Shown: piece by piece, positions 47,601-54,152 of the stretch
Numbering within the stretch: the stretch's first letter is position 1
Layout of the letters: each line of letters begins with the position of its first letter
DNA from: Sneathiella limimaris
GTDB lineage: Bacteria; Pseudomonadota; Alphaproteobacteria; Sneathiellales; Sneathiellaceae
Direction: 5' to 3'
DNA: 64,000 nt
Assembly: GCF_012932565.1 (NCBI RefSeq)
Contig: NZ_JABBYJ010000001.1
Span: forward strand, 1,550,001-1,614,000
Translations under genes and position numbers: made by a program
The notes under the pieces: model-generated
What the model was told of the DNA's origin: nothing
The model's database searches: none
The model's input: the letters and a program-made list of their open reading frames with translations, nothing else

Positions 47601-47929
47601 GTATCCTCTAAAAGAGTGTGTTTTCCACCTTCAAGTTTTTTGCGCTCTGAAGGATCCGTCGGCATGAGTTTGAATTCAGTGAGTTCGCGCATGAGTCGCT
47701 CGGTTCGGCGTTTGGCTCGATCTCTATTTTTTCTTGCGCTGCGGGGTTCGCGCCGTTTCGCAGCGTTGGATTGTTTGTCTTTGGGATTGCGTCCATCTGA
47801 GAAAATTCGAACACCACTGGCAACAATACCAATGGGTGTAGTCTTGGCATGATTTAGCTCTAATGCTGCCCAGCCGAGTGAATTGGTTCCCAAATCAATT
47901 CCTAATCTCCATGGTGTCCGTGTTTGCAT
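44672..47929 (-). CDS. cas9: CRISPR-associated nuclease Cas9 (type II-C)
   Basis: A 1085-residue compact Cas9. The RuvC-I Asp is residue 12 (RLGIDLGTNSLGWAALE), the Arg-rich bridge helix lies near 60-85 (RREPRSARKNRDRAKRRTER), RuvC-II has EEIVVELARDLP, and the HNH domain has EVEHILPFS with His near 622 and NKTLATRKANRDKG. RuvC-III HHAIDAIV has Asp near 779. The C-terminal PAM-interacting region follows. The Asp that usually precedes the HNH His is Glu. All other catalytic residues are present, so it is predicted active. ATG 47929 follows AGGGGGAAAC. tracrRNA is divergent upstream. Confidence 0.97.
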   Translation of the reverse strand: MQTRTPWRLGIDLGTNSLGWAALELNHAKTTPIGIVASGVRIFSDGRNPKDKQSNAAKRREPRSARKNRDRAKRRTERLMRELTEFKLMPTDPSERKKLEGGKHTLLEDTDPWILRYRALNEEISLFQLGRAIFHLHQRRGFKSNRKTDRADSESGKVFEATQRTSVALEENDARTLGELFGHSRYEAACFNKTAPKGERKPQPLARVRKSGSGSKWQYDYYPTRALIMEEFHLIWEAQKKYHPEVLTDEAYARLADTIEWQHPLKAQPVGRCTLLPEEERAAKAYPVYQRARILQEVNALRVSDAGKAEYALSIEQRNKVVNRLITPTSKTGKVTFKQLKKLLGLEADVLFNLESDKRQELQGDETAAKLMQPDRWGLAWLELTADQQHQIVYQLLHEENEEALIKWLCNTWELSPEQAYQVSNCPLPDGHGRLSLKALEKIVPALENDVIVYSEAVERAGLGSHSQFATGEIFDDGLPYYGYILERSVAFGSGDPNDPDEKRYGKVANPTVHVALNQIRAVVNDLMRRFGTPEEIVVELARDLPLSAKRKSELEKLQRENQDANNKRREILDELGVQDSYENRMRLRLYEDLKALDKCCPFSGEPISLTNLFSDRVEVEHILPFSITFDDSYGNKTLATRKANRDKGKKAPYDAFGHSPNGYDWQAIADRATELPYNKRWRFSPDALKRYTEFEGGFLARQLTDTQYISRLTKSYLEALYGGQGYKGAKNRVRVIPGRLTADLRHEWGLNAVLRGHNEPEAEAQRKNRNDHRHHAIDAIVAGCTDQRLVQHIATQAKKNEDNFSEKLMAGIAEPWEGFREDVEQSVRDIIVSHQPDHGIQAAMHNDTAYGIPKGEEGQPDKKGVRTVVTRKPLDSDSFKKQEDLEKIRDPDIREHLMSETAGLTGNSFKEALLAAGNAMSPPVYKIRIEEKLRVIPMKDTKGKEYKSYKGDGNYCYDIWKTNTGKWTGEVISTFQAYQLARKDENWWQKPVGQQGQKLLMRLRKNDYLKIHHENRDIIVQVVKFTDGTLALAEHMEANVDARVRDKDDELKFIFKSPSSLQNANAVLLTVSPSGVSKSHQIRE

Positions 47930-47954
47930 GTTTCCCCCTTTAAACGCATTATGG

Positions 47955-47983
47955 TTGCATTAATTTCTTTCGTCTAGTAAGAT
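47955..47983 (+). promoter_or_regulatory. Predicted tracrRNA promoter
   Basis: TTGCAT, 17 bases, TAAGAT on the plus strand in the cas9 upstream gap. Transcription would start near 47990, just before the anti-repeat. Confidence 0.5.
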
Positions 47984-47989
47984 CAACGA

Positions 47990-48100
47990 ACATTTTGTAG
48001 CACTCTGGAAAAGTTGGGCTTTCCGTTAACAAGGATTTAGTCCACAAAATGTAACTAATAGGGCGGTTTATGCTTTAAGCGTAAGCCGTTCTATTTGCTT
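47990..48100 (+). ncRNA. tracrRNA
   Basis: The anti-repeat at 47998-48030 pairs with nearly the full 36-base repeat: a continuous upper stem from GCTCAAC to the GTGCTA end (with G-U pairs), a UU/UU internal loop, then a lower stem with one bulge. It leads directly into AAGGATTTAGTCC (48031-48043), which resembles the nexus AAGGCTAGTCC of known tracrRNAs. A strong terminal hairpin follows at 48057-48095 (AATAG...CGGTTTATGC / GCGTAAGCCG...CTATT). The geometry fixes both the tracrRNA and the crRNA on the plus strand. Exact ends are estimates. Confidence 0.85.
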
Positions 48101-48205
48101 CTATGCTCTTAATTTGCTTCTTCTATGCGCCACTTTCTCAACTGAGATTTTGTATATTCCCTAAATCTAGCGGCATGGGATGTCTATATTTGCCGACTAG
48201 GACTT

Positions 48206-48415
48206 CTAACGTGCGAGTAGAAAAATCAGCCTTCCCACCATAAAAGAAGATAAGAACTTAATGAACTCAAGTAGGTATCGCCAGTCATCGCCTGGAATGG
48301 CTGTAATCATGAGCAACATCAAGCCCAATAAGACGATGATTAGGGAGAAAACCACTATTTCAAATGGATGAGCTCGAAATGAGCAAATGAGAAAATCTAG
48401 TATTCGAAATTGCAT
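48206..48415 (-). CDS. Small membrane protein of the element
   Basis: A 69-residue protein with two predicted transmembrane helices: ~18-40 (FEIVVFSLIIVLLGLMLLM) and ~50-67. A strong GGAGGTCAGATCA ribosome site precedes ATG 48415, which makes it a credible gene despite its size. It lies between the tracrRNA and the recombinase-like gene inside the element. No function is recognised. Small membrane proteins beside CRISPR loci are sometimes accessory effectors, but nothing in the sequence shows that here. Confidence 0.55.
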   Translation of the reverse strand: MQFRILDFLICSFRAHPFEIVVFSLIIVLLGLMLLMITAIPGDDWRYLLEFIKFLSSFMVGRLIFLLAR

Positions 48416-48420
48416 TGATC

Positions 48421-48802
48421 TGACCTCCAGTTCATTGTCGAGATTATAGAGGAAAGATTAAAAAAATAAACAAAAACAATAACTTAAGTCACTCGTGACT
48501 TACTTTGGTTTCTATCTATAAGGTTTGAAAAATAATCAAAGGTCCTTGGGCTGTGACCAAAAGATATTGAGATGTAATCCTTATATCTAGAGTGTCGAAA
48601 TATATGGTGGACTGGTACTGTAAGGATCCGATTGGTGTCTCTTAAAACTCTGGAGCCATGCCCCTAAAGCATCCCTGTTTATTCCTAGGACTTCGCTTTG
48701 ATAGCGGACGCATGTGAGGAGCATGCAAATGAAAAAAGCCGAAATAGCCGTGACAAAGTGAGACATTTCGAGACATTTTTACATTTCGTAAGCTTTTAGT
48801 TC
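48421..48802. other. Gap between small membrane protein and recombinase-like gene
   Basis: About 380 AT-rich bases without a convincing gene. It contains short imperfect repeats of GAGACATTTC/ACATTTCG near 48760-48787 and a few stop-rich stretches. I see no promoter or RNA structure with confidence. Confidence 0.4.
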
Positions 48803-49516
48803 TCAATTCATATGGTCGATTTCTAGCTTTTTAAGTGTGTGAGCTAAATTGCCTCGCGACCAGACCCTACCATTTTGGGTTCTTATTCCCCGTGCATTTA
48901 GTTCATCAGCGATTGTTTGTATCGACGGTTTTTTAGCCTTTTTTAGTTCAGCGATAACCGCCTCAATTTTTGGTTTTAAAATGCTTCGAGTATATCTGGC
49001 CCAACTGGCTGCAACTGATGATGCTTTGGTCGTGTCGTTTTCATGTGTGAGGTGGCTTTGCTTCCCCAGCCATCTTCTGTAACCTTCTTCCATTTTGATT
49101 CTGTAATTTAGTGGGGTAAAAATTGTTTCAGGTGGTATCCTTATTGGTATCCCATAAAGTGTATCTATTATTTCAACCTTATCGCTAAACAATACGCCCA
49201 ACACATTTTCAATTTCATTTTCATCACTTTTCATAAGCCACAGAAGCGAGAAAATATCATGTATCAGCAATAAGCTGTTACTTTTCTCAGCTTCACATAG
49301 AGCTTCTTTGAACTCTTGATCATTAAAAAAATTATGCGTTTTACCAGAAGAGTATTTGAAATAGGACCTCTGTGCAGGCTGCAAATCGTGCTTTAACCTA
49401 TAGTATTGGTGCGTTATATTCTGAAATTTAGTTCCAGGATACATTATTGGCTGGTTCCAAAACTGCCTTTCAGGGCGTCTCCTGGCGTAGAAAAATGATA
49501 TTGCTTTGTTTGACAC
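48803..49516 (-). CDS. Recombinase-like protein of the element
   Basis: A 237-residue protein. The C-terminal 60 residues (KPSIQTIADELNARGIRTQN ... WSRGNLAHTLKKL) match the helix-turn-helix-like segment found in the Recombinase domain of large serine recombinases. The N-terminal ~170 residues show no resolvase catalytic fold: no YxRxSxxxQ motif and no clear active-site Ser. It may be an accessory DNA-binding factor, a degenerate recombinase or an excision factor. GTG start with GGAAG about 10 bases upstream. AT-rich, in the element's foreign-looking half. Confidence 0.5.
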   Translation of the reverse strand: MSNKAISFFYARRRPERQFWNQPIMYPGTKFQNITHQYYRLKHDLQPAQRSYFKYSSGKTHNFFNDQEFKEALCEAEKSNSLLLIHDIFSLLWLMKSDENEIENVLGVLFSDKVEIIDTLYGIPIRIPPETIFTPLNYRIKMEEGYRRWLGKQSHLTHENDTTKASSVAASWARYTRSILKPKIEAVIAELKKAKKPSIQTIADELNARGIRTQNGRVWSRGNLAHTLKKLEIDHMN

Positions 49517-49608
49517 TGGGGCTGACTTCCGGCGAATGCCTTACTTGTGAAGATAGCTAGCAATCTAAATTATTTCTTCTCAAGTTGCCCAGCGTTTATT
49601 GAAAATAT

Positions 49609-50094
49609 TCAAATTACGTGGTTGATTGTATAAATGCGCTTTGCCTCTCGATTTAAGCTTTGTGAGCATGAAATCAGAGAATTATCAGTGCAAAGAATGG
49701 ATTGCGTCTTTTTAGTTTCCTTTGCGCAATACTGAGACCAGCCCGCAATTCCATTTTTCCCTTGAAACCCAAGATCCCAGTTTGGTTTATCCGTATGAGT
49801 GGCTTTCCGGTCATAGAAAAACTCCGCAGTAAACCCTTTCAGTTTCCTCTTGTCGCCACTAATTTTTTGAAGACCAGTTCGAATTTCCTCTTCTGAGAGG
49901 GATCCTCCATGTAATGCACCATGTATATGCTTTCTGGAAGTCCCCTTATTGAGTTCGATGACAAAGAAATAAGGAACTTTGGGAAACTGTCTTCTAAACC
50001 TCTGGGCAATGTAGTGCTTAATCGATGTTTGACTGTCCATGCGCCGGTGGATGTCCTGAGTGAAGTGTACTGTGAACGTGACAGGGCTTCCCAT
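49609..50094 (-). CDS. HUH Rep-like endonuclease, possibly N-terminally broken
   Basis: A 161-residue protein. KHIHGALHGG (HxH, near residue 56) looks like the metal-binding HUH motif, and GWSQYCAKET carries a Tyr with a following Lys, as in rolling-circle Rep nucleases. The alternating strand VPYFFVIELNKG precedes the HUH motif in the expected order. Upstream of ATG 50094 the frame stays open to 50235 with protein-like sequence (RLWFYAAALNSMG) but no usable start or ribosome site, so the gene may be truncated or frameshifted. It could support circular-form replication of the element. Confidence 0.5.
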   Translation of the reverse strand: MGSPVTFTVHFTQDIHRRMDSQTSIKHYIAQRFRRQFPKVPYFFVIELNKGTSRKHIHGALHGGSLSEEEIRTGLQKISGDKRKLKGFTAEFFYDRKATHTDKPNWDLGFQGKNGIAGWSQYCAKETKKTQSILCTDNSLISCSQSLNREAKRIYTINHVI

Positions 50095-50359
50095 TGAGTT
50101 GAGTGCGGCAGCATAAAACCATAACCTGTCTTTCTCTTTAATATGTCTCCATTGCCTGGGAACGATCGGTGCTGTTCCAGGATCGAAGGGGCGGGAGGTA
50201 AGGGGTTTACATGTCGTAGGAATAATTGGACCTCATATACTGATGAGAGGTGTGAGTTTGTTGTGTTTCTGTAAATCGGTTTAGTACTTAACGCCCAGCA
50301 CTCTTCTTTTTTCCAAGGAGCAAAGCTCTTAATCCTAAAAAATTTTATAGTCACTAAAG

Positions 50360-50749
50360 GACGGTGTTAAGGAGCAGTTGAGGTGTGAACGGATGTAACT
50401 CAAATTATTCATTTTTTTGCTTTGTTGTTTTGAGCTTCAATGTTTTCATTTTGGCTATCTTTGTTTGTAATTCTCTCAAATTCTCTATCTGTTTTATACA
50501 TGCAATTATAGCATCTTAGGTCTTGTCTGTCGGGCTAAAAAGGCCAGATTTCTGCGATCTTCGATTCTTGTTTGCAGATGTATAAAATCAGTGTATACGC
50601 GGATTTTATACAAAAAAATGATAAGCCTTGTGTCCGTCTGGACACCAGCCAGAACTAATCTTGATCGGGCCGGGAAAGAGCCCGACACCAATTTCCGCTC
50701 GTCCTAGAATGTTGTCATTGAATACGAAATTGTGAGGAAAGAGGTTTCA
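50360..50749. other. Gap upstream of the integrase gene
   Basis: About 390 AT-rich bases between the Rep-like region and the integrase. It contains the palindromic site at 50580-50611. A 61-residue minus-strand frame here lacks a ribosome site and is not called. Confidence 0.5.
50580..50611. repeat. 32-bp palindromic site upstream of the integrase
   Basis: Perfect 10-bp inverted arms GTATAAAATC / GATTTTATAC around AGTGTATACGCG, whose centre GTATAC is itself palindromic. It lies 138 bases before the integrase start and could be an operator, an excisionase arm site or a Rep nicking hairpin. Confidence 0.6.
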
Positions 50750-51691
50750 ATGACTACACAGGAACATACAATAAGAGATGCCGCGGAGATATGGTTGAAA
50801 CGATGCCGGTTACGTGGATTAGAACGCGCGACTATTCGATCTTATCAAGGGCATTTTGATCATCATATTGAGCCGAAGATCGGGGATCTGCGGCTCAATG
50901 AATTGAAGCGCTCTCAGCTACAAGAGTTCATTGATGAGATGCTTGAGAAGAACTCCCTCGCGATGACGAAGAAGGTACTTGCGAGCCTAAAGGCAATACT
51001 TGCTGAAGCTGTCTCTCGAGACATGATTGAGGTTAATCTGGCCAATGACATAAGGCTACCTCGTTCTCGTCGCAATGAAGCTGAAAAGATCATCCCCACA
51101 AAAGCAGAGATCAAAGCCTTGATTGAGAAAGCTCCGGAACGTCACAAGCCTCTAATAGTTACAGCGATTCTGACGGGTATGCGCGCAAGCGAGCTCCGAG
51201 GTTTGACCTGGGATCACATAGATTTTGAAAATCGGGTGATCAAAGTACGTCAGCGCGCGGATCGTTATAACGAGATGGGGAACCCTAAGAGCCGTGCTGG
51301 GCGCCGTGACATACCAATGACACCCAAGGTATGTGAAACACTATTAGAATGGCGTCAGCGCTGTCCTGGGGGTGAATTACGATTGGTCTTTCCAAATGGG
51401 GCAGGGAACGTCGAAACGCTCTCAAACATCACGAATAGGGTGTTTAATCCGTTGATGAGAAAATGCAAGATCACAAAAGCAAATAGTAAGCCGAAATTCA
51501 GTTTCCATTGTCTCCGGCATGCCGCTGCTTCCCTCTATATTGAGCAAAGCTGGTCCCCTAAAAAAATTCAATCTATACTAGGGCATTCATCTATTAATAT
51601 GACGTATGATGTGTATGGACATCTTTTCCATGACCCTTCAGAGGACGTTGAGTTAATGGCCAAGATGGAACAGGATTTGTGGGCTGCATAG
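50750..51691 (+). CDS. int: Tyrosine recombinase / integrase
   Basis: A 313-residue phage-type integrase with an N-terminal SAM-like core-binding domain (~5-95). The catalytic domain has the first Arg in TGMRASELRGLTW, HxxR in FHCLRHAAASLYIEQ, LGHSSINMTYDVYGH with the nucleophile Tyr near residue 293, and a Lys in the hairpin before RAGRRDIPM. It is expected to integrate at the tRNA-Met 3' end. ATG 50750 has AGAGG five bases upstream. The reading direction is toward attR, unusual in that the intact tRNA is at the far end. Confidence 0.93.
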   Translation: MTTQEHTIRDAAEIWLKRCRLRGLERATIRSYQGHFDHHIEPKIGDLRLNELKRSQLQEFIDEMLEKNSLAMTKKVLASLKAILAEAVSRDMIEVNLANDIRLPRSRRNEAEKIIPTKAEIKALIEKAPERHKPLIVTAILTGMRASELRGLTWDHIDFENRVIKVRQRADRYNEMGNPKSRAGRRDIPMTPKVCETLLEWRQRCPGGELRLVFPNGAGNVETLSNITNRVFNPLMRKCKITKANSKPKFSFHCLRHAAASLYIEQSWSPKKIQSILGHSSINMTYDVYGHLFHDPSEDVELMAKMEQDLWAA

Positions 51692-51736
51692 TTAGTAATA
51701 ATAGTTTGCATTATTGAGAATAGTTTAGGAGATAGT

Positions 51737-52360
51737 GTGTCCAATTTTGATCAAGAAACGGTGTTCGGGAAAGCTGAAACAATAGCAGTTATTGCGATTT
51801 TTGCTGTTGTCATATTGTCGTTATTGGATTTTTTGGATGCTGAGAACGCTAGCGTAACTGATTACGTAATGGCTGTATCCTCTGCTACAATTGCAGTTTT
51901 TACAGTTTCGCAGTTTTTGCTTCAATTTAGAACTCATCGACTTAGCCGAAGATTGTTTTTTGCGAAACGTGATGAGGCTTTATTCGAAAAGCGAATGGAA
52001 GTGTACCAAGCGGTTATACATTGCTTTGACTGCTTTTTGCGTGAAGGAAAACCAAATGAAGATGCAGTGAGACAGGCTAACTTTCTTTGTAGACAACTTG
52101 AGTTCATTCTTGATGAAGAACAAATAGATTATATTAAAGAAATTTCGGAACAATCGACTGATTTTTTCATCAACCAAAATCTGAGGGAGCCTCTGCGAGC
52201 TAGAGCGTTTGCAGGTGAAGACTTGTCTGAAATTGAAAGAGAGCAAAAAGACAGTTATTTGCGAAAAATGCAGGAAATACGTACTTGGTTTCGTGACCAG
52301 ATTGATCAGAACCTACCCCGCGCTAAATTTAAAAATATACTTGATATGTCAAAATTTTAG
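51737..52360 (+). CDS. Unknown membrane protein adjacent to attR
   Basis: A 207-residue protein with two transmembrane helices at ~15-35 and ~45-62 and a soluble C-terminal domain rich in charged helices (RLSRRLFFAKRDEALFEKRM onward). GTG 51737 is preceded by AGGAG. The overall form, two N-terminal helices and a cytosolic helical domain, is common among phage and island hypothetical proteins. No known family is recognised. It is the last gene before attR, a frequent cargo position. Confidence 0.6.
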   Translation: MSNFDQETVFGKAETIAVIAIFAVVILSLLDFLDAENASVTDYVMAVSSATIAVFTVSQFLLQFRTHRLSRRLFFAKRDEALFEKRMEVYQAVIHCFDCFLREGKPNEDAVRQANFLCRQLEFILDEEQIDYIKEISEQSTDFFINQNLREPLRARAFAGEDLSEIEREQKDSYLRKMQEIRTWFRDQIDQNLPRAKFKNILDMSKF

Positions 52361-52371
52361 CGGGAACCAAT

Positions 52372-52421
52372 CGGAATCATAATCCGCGTGTCGGGGGTTC
52401 AAGTCCCTCCTCCGCTACCAA
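52372..52421 (+). repeat. attR: 50-bp copy of the tRNA-Met 3' half
   Basis: Identical to 41850-41899 across 50 bases and preceded by unrelated sequence, so there is no 5' half and no second tRNA. It is the displaced chromosomal tRNA end at the far edge of the element. Confidence 0.92.
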
Positions 52422-52677
52422 TTTTTCCTAATGGATTGAATACAATTTTTTGATATTTTTGTGTTCACCTTTTCAGGTTGGTATCTTTTTCACTCTAGGT
52501 AGTTCTCTGTGCTGCCCTCTTATTCAAGAAATCACTTAAGGTTTCGTCCCTCAAAAAGCAATTCCATCCTATTTGTTTATCGAAAAATTATTGTATAAGA
52601 TTATTTAAATGTGTGGCGATGGCGAGCTTTGCGGCGAAAAAATATTGGATAGAATTTGAAACTTGAGGGGGTGGAAT

Positions 52678-53340
52678 TTGGAGAAATATTTACATTTGTC
52701 GGAGGGTGCGCATGCGACCACTTGGGTAAATGGCGGTTCAATTCCCCTGAAGGTAGCTAGTACCTACTATGAACAAGAAAGGCATGGAACTCAAACTCTG
52801 GATGAAGGCCTTACAATTCAAGGAATCGAAGTAAGCCAAAGCATAAGAAATCCTGTCGTTAGGGATGGTAATAGAGTCTCAGTTGGGCCCTTAAATTTGA
52901 AAGCTAAAAAAGTTCTAATCGAAAATTGTACATTTGAGAATACATACTCCCCTTTTGAGGGGATTATAGAAAGAATGCATGTTGGTAGAGTCGAGACGTG
53001 GGATGGTCTCGTCTTCTGCTGCTCAAACCGCTATTCAGTACCAACTGCCCTGAAATTCAAAAAACATTATTGCGTCAAGATTTTAGATATTGATGCATTA
53101 AAGAAGGTGTTGGATAACGCTGTAGGGGATCAGAGTAACCAAGGACCATGTAACTATGTACATGGGATTTCAAGGGATCCATTTACAAAATCAATAGAAG
53201 ATAAATGGCAAAACGAATATCGCTTATTTTGGCCCGATAAAGAAAATACCTGGGTAGATATTCCGTCTGGGCTTGCAGTTCCTTATGCGAATTTGGAGTT
53301 TAGGGATACGCAGGAGTTTCCCACAACAGTGTATTTTTGA
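52678..53340 (+). CDS. Hypothetical protein of the post-attR region
   Basis: A 220-residue protein of no recognised family. TTG 52678 is preferred, with GAGGGGGTGG directly upstream; the frame also extends to a TTG at 52663. It lacks signal and transmembrane segments. It has several Cys (IENCTFENTYS, VFCCSNRYS, GPCNYVHG) and Trp/Tyr-rich segments that could bind metal or a ligand. It lies in AT-rich DNA between attR and a degenerate tRNA-like end, consistent with accessory cargo. Confidence 0.5.
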   Translation: MEKYLHLSEGAHATTWVNGGSIPLKVASTYYEQERHGTQTLDEGLTIQGIEVSQSIRNPVVRDGNRVSVGPLNLKAKKVLIENCTFENTYSPFEGIIERMHVGRVETWDGLVFCCSNRYSVPTALKFKKHYCVKILDIDALKKVLDNAVGDQSNQGPCNYVHGISRDPFTKSIEDKWQNEYRLFWPDKENTWVDIPSGLAVPYANLEFRDTQEFPTTVYF

Positions 53341-53393
53341 TATTCTAAATTGCGCGGTTTGGTGCTCTTGTTGTTTTAACGTATAAATGAAAT

Positions 53394-53441
53394 CCTGTTA
53401 AAATCGGCGTCTCAGGGTTCAAGTCCGTACCGAAACTACCA
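53394..53441 (+). pseudogene. Degenerate tRNA-like 3' end
   Basis: CTGTTAA (Asn-like anticodon loop), then GGGTTCAAGTCC (T loop) and CTACCA. The T stem and acceptor stems do not pair well, and no 5' half precedes it. It reads as an eroded tRNA 3' fragment, possibly a relic attachment site from an older integration. Confidence 0.35.
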
Positions 53442-53561
53442 CCTTTTTCTTCTGTGAAAAGAATATGAAGACATGCAGCTCTGGGCGACGCTGTTTGCTG
53501 CTCAGGATCTATACCTGCCCAACACTTGCTTTACTAACCACAAAAAACGTCAGAATAACCC

Positions 53562-54152
53562 TTAAAGCAACGAATAAATAGCCAGAACGACAACCACCAT
53601 CAAGGAGCAGGCCATCATCATATTGACCCGAAACTGGATGTGGGGCGCGAGCTCCATGCGCTCGACATAAATCCCTGCGGCCAGCCACAACAGATGAATG
53701 GGGATCCAGATTGCGTTGAGGATCCCGAACTTGATCACGGTCTCCATCAATAACGCATCCGGCAGGATGGCAAATCCGGAAAAGAGGGCCGTATTCACCG
53801 CGTAGGCTTTGGGGTTTATGGCCTGCAGGGTGACGCCGGAAAAGAAGCCGGGTTGGCTGTCCGCTTCAATAAAGGCGATTTTTGATCCCGCTGTGGCAAT
53901 CCGGAACGCCAGATAGGACAGATACAGCGCCGACAGGACCAGGAGAATGGTTCGGACCCAGGGAACGGCGAAGATGATGGCCGCCAACCCTGTGACCACG
54001 GCAAGCCCGACAAGCGCATTGCCGACGCATAATCCTGAAACATACTGCAATCCTGCCTTGCGGCCAAACGCGGCCCCAACACCTGCGGTCGTGAGAACCC
54101 CAGGCCCCGGCGTAATCAACAGGAAAAAAACTGCAACGGCAAATGTCAGCAC
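53562..54152 (-). CDS. LysE/RhtB-family amino-acid exporter
   Basis: A 196-residue, six-helix protein of the LysE/RhtB family. The N-terminal motif FFLLITPGPGVLTTAGVGAAFG and the later QAINPKAYAVNTALFSG are family hallmarks. It probably exports amino acids or derivatives such as homoserine. GTG 54152 starts directly before the first helix with GGGGG about 9 bases upstream. A TTG start at 54203 would add 17 residues that are basic and atypical. Confidence 0.85.
   Translation of the reverse strand: MLTFAVAVFFLLITPGPGVLTTAGVGAAFGRKAGLQYVSGLCVGNALVGLAVVTGLAAIIFAVPWVRTILLVLSALYLSYLAFRIATAGSKIAFIEADSQPGFFSGVTLQAINPKAYAVNTALFSGFAILPDALLMETVIKFGILNAIWIPIHLLWLAAGIYVERMELAPHIQFRVNMMMACSLMVVVVLAIYSLL

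Larger units (their letters stand above)
41850..52421. mobile_element. Integrative element carrying a type II-C CRISPR-Cas system
   Basis: A 10.57-kb segment between two perfect 50-bp direct repeats of the tRNA-Met 3' half. Inside are a CRISPR array, cas2-cas1-cas9, a tracrRNA, a small membrane protein, a recombinase-like protein, an HUH Rep-like protein, a palindromic site, a tyrosine integrase and a membrane protein next to attR. The integrase lies 680 bases from attR and points at it. Composition falls sharply in the 48.1-52.4 kb half (AT-rich), while cas9 is nearer the host. That whole-element mobility includes the CRISPR-Cas module is inferred from the repeat bounds. Confidence 0.85.

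Noticed and set aside
44672-47929. Type II-A or II-B CRISPR system
   Set aside because: No csn2 or cas4 is present and Cas9 is a compact 1085 residues, so the subtype is II-C.
49839-50354. 171-codon minus-strand frame overlapping the Rep-like gene
   Set aside because: Most of it overlaps the HUH-containing frame, and it has no motif of its own. Only its N-terminal part may be the other half of a frameshifted Rep, which is noted as a finding.
50506-50691. 61-codon minus-strand frame in the integrase upstream gap
   Set aside because: No ribosome site, overlaps the palindrome and has no protein-like composition.
52372-52421. Second tRNA-Met gene
   Set aside because: Only the 3' half is present; the upstream bases do not form the acceptor, D arm or 5' anticodon stem. 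It is attR.
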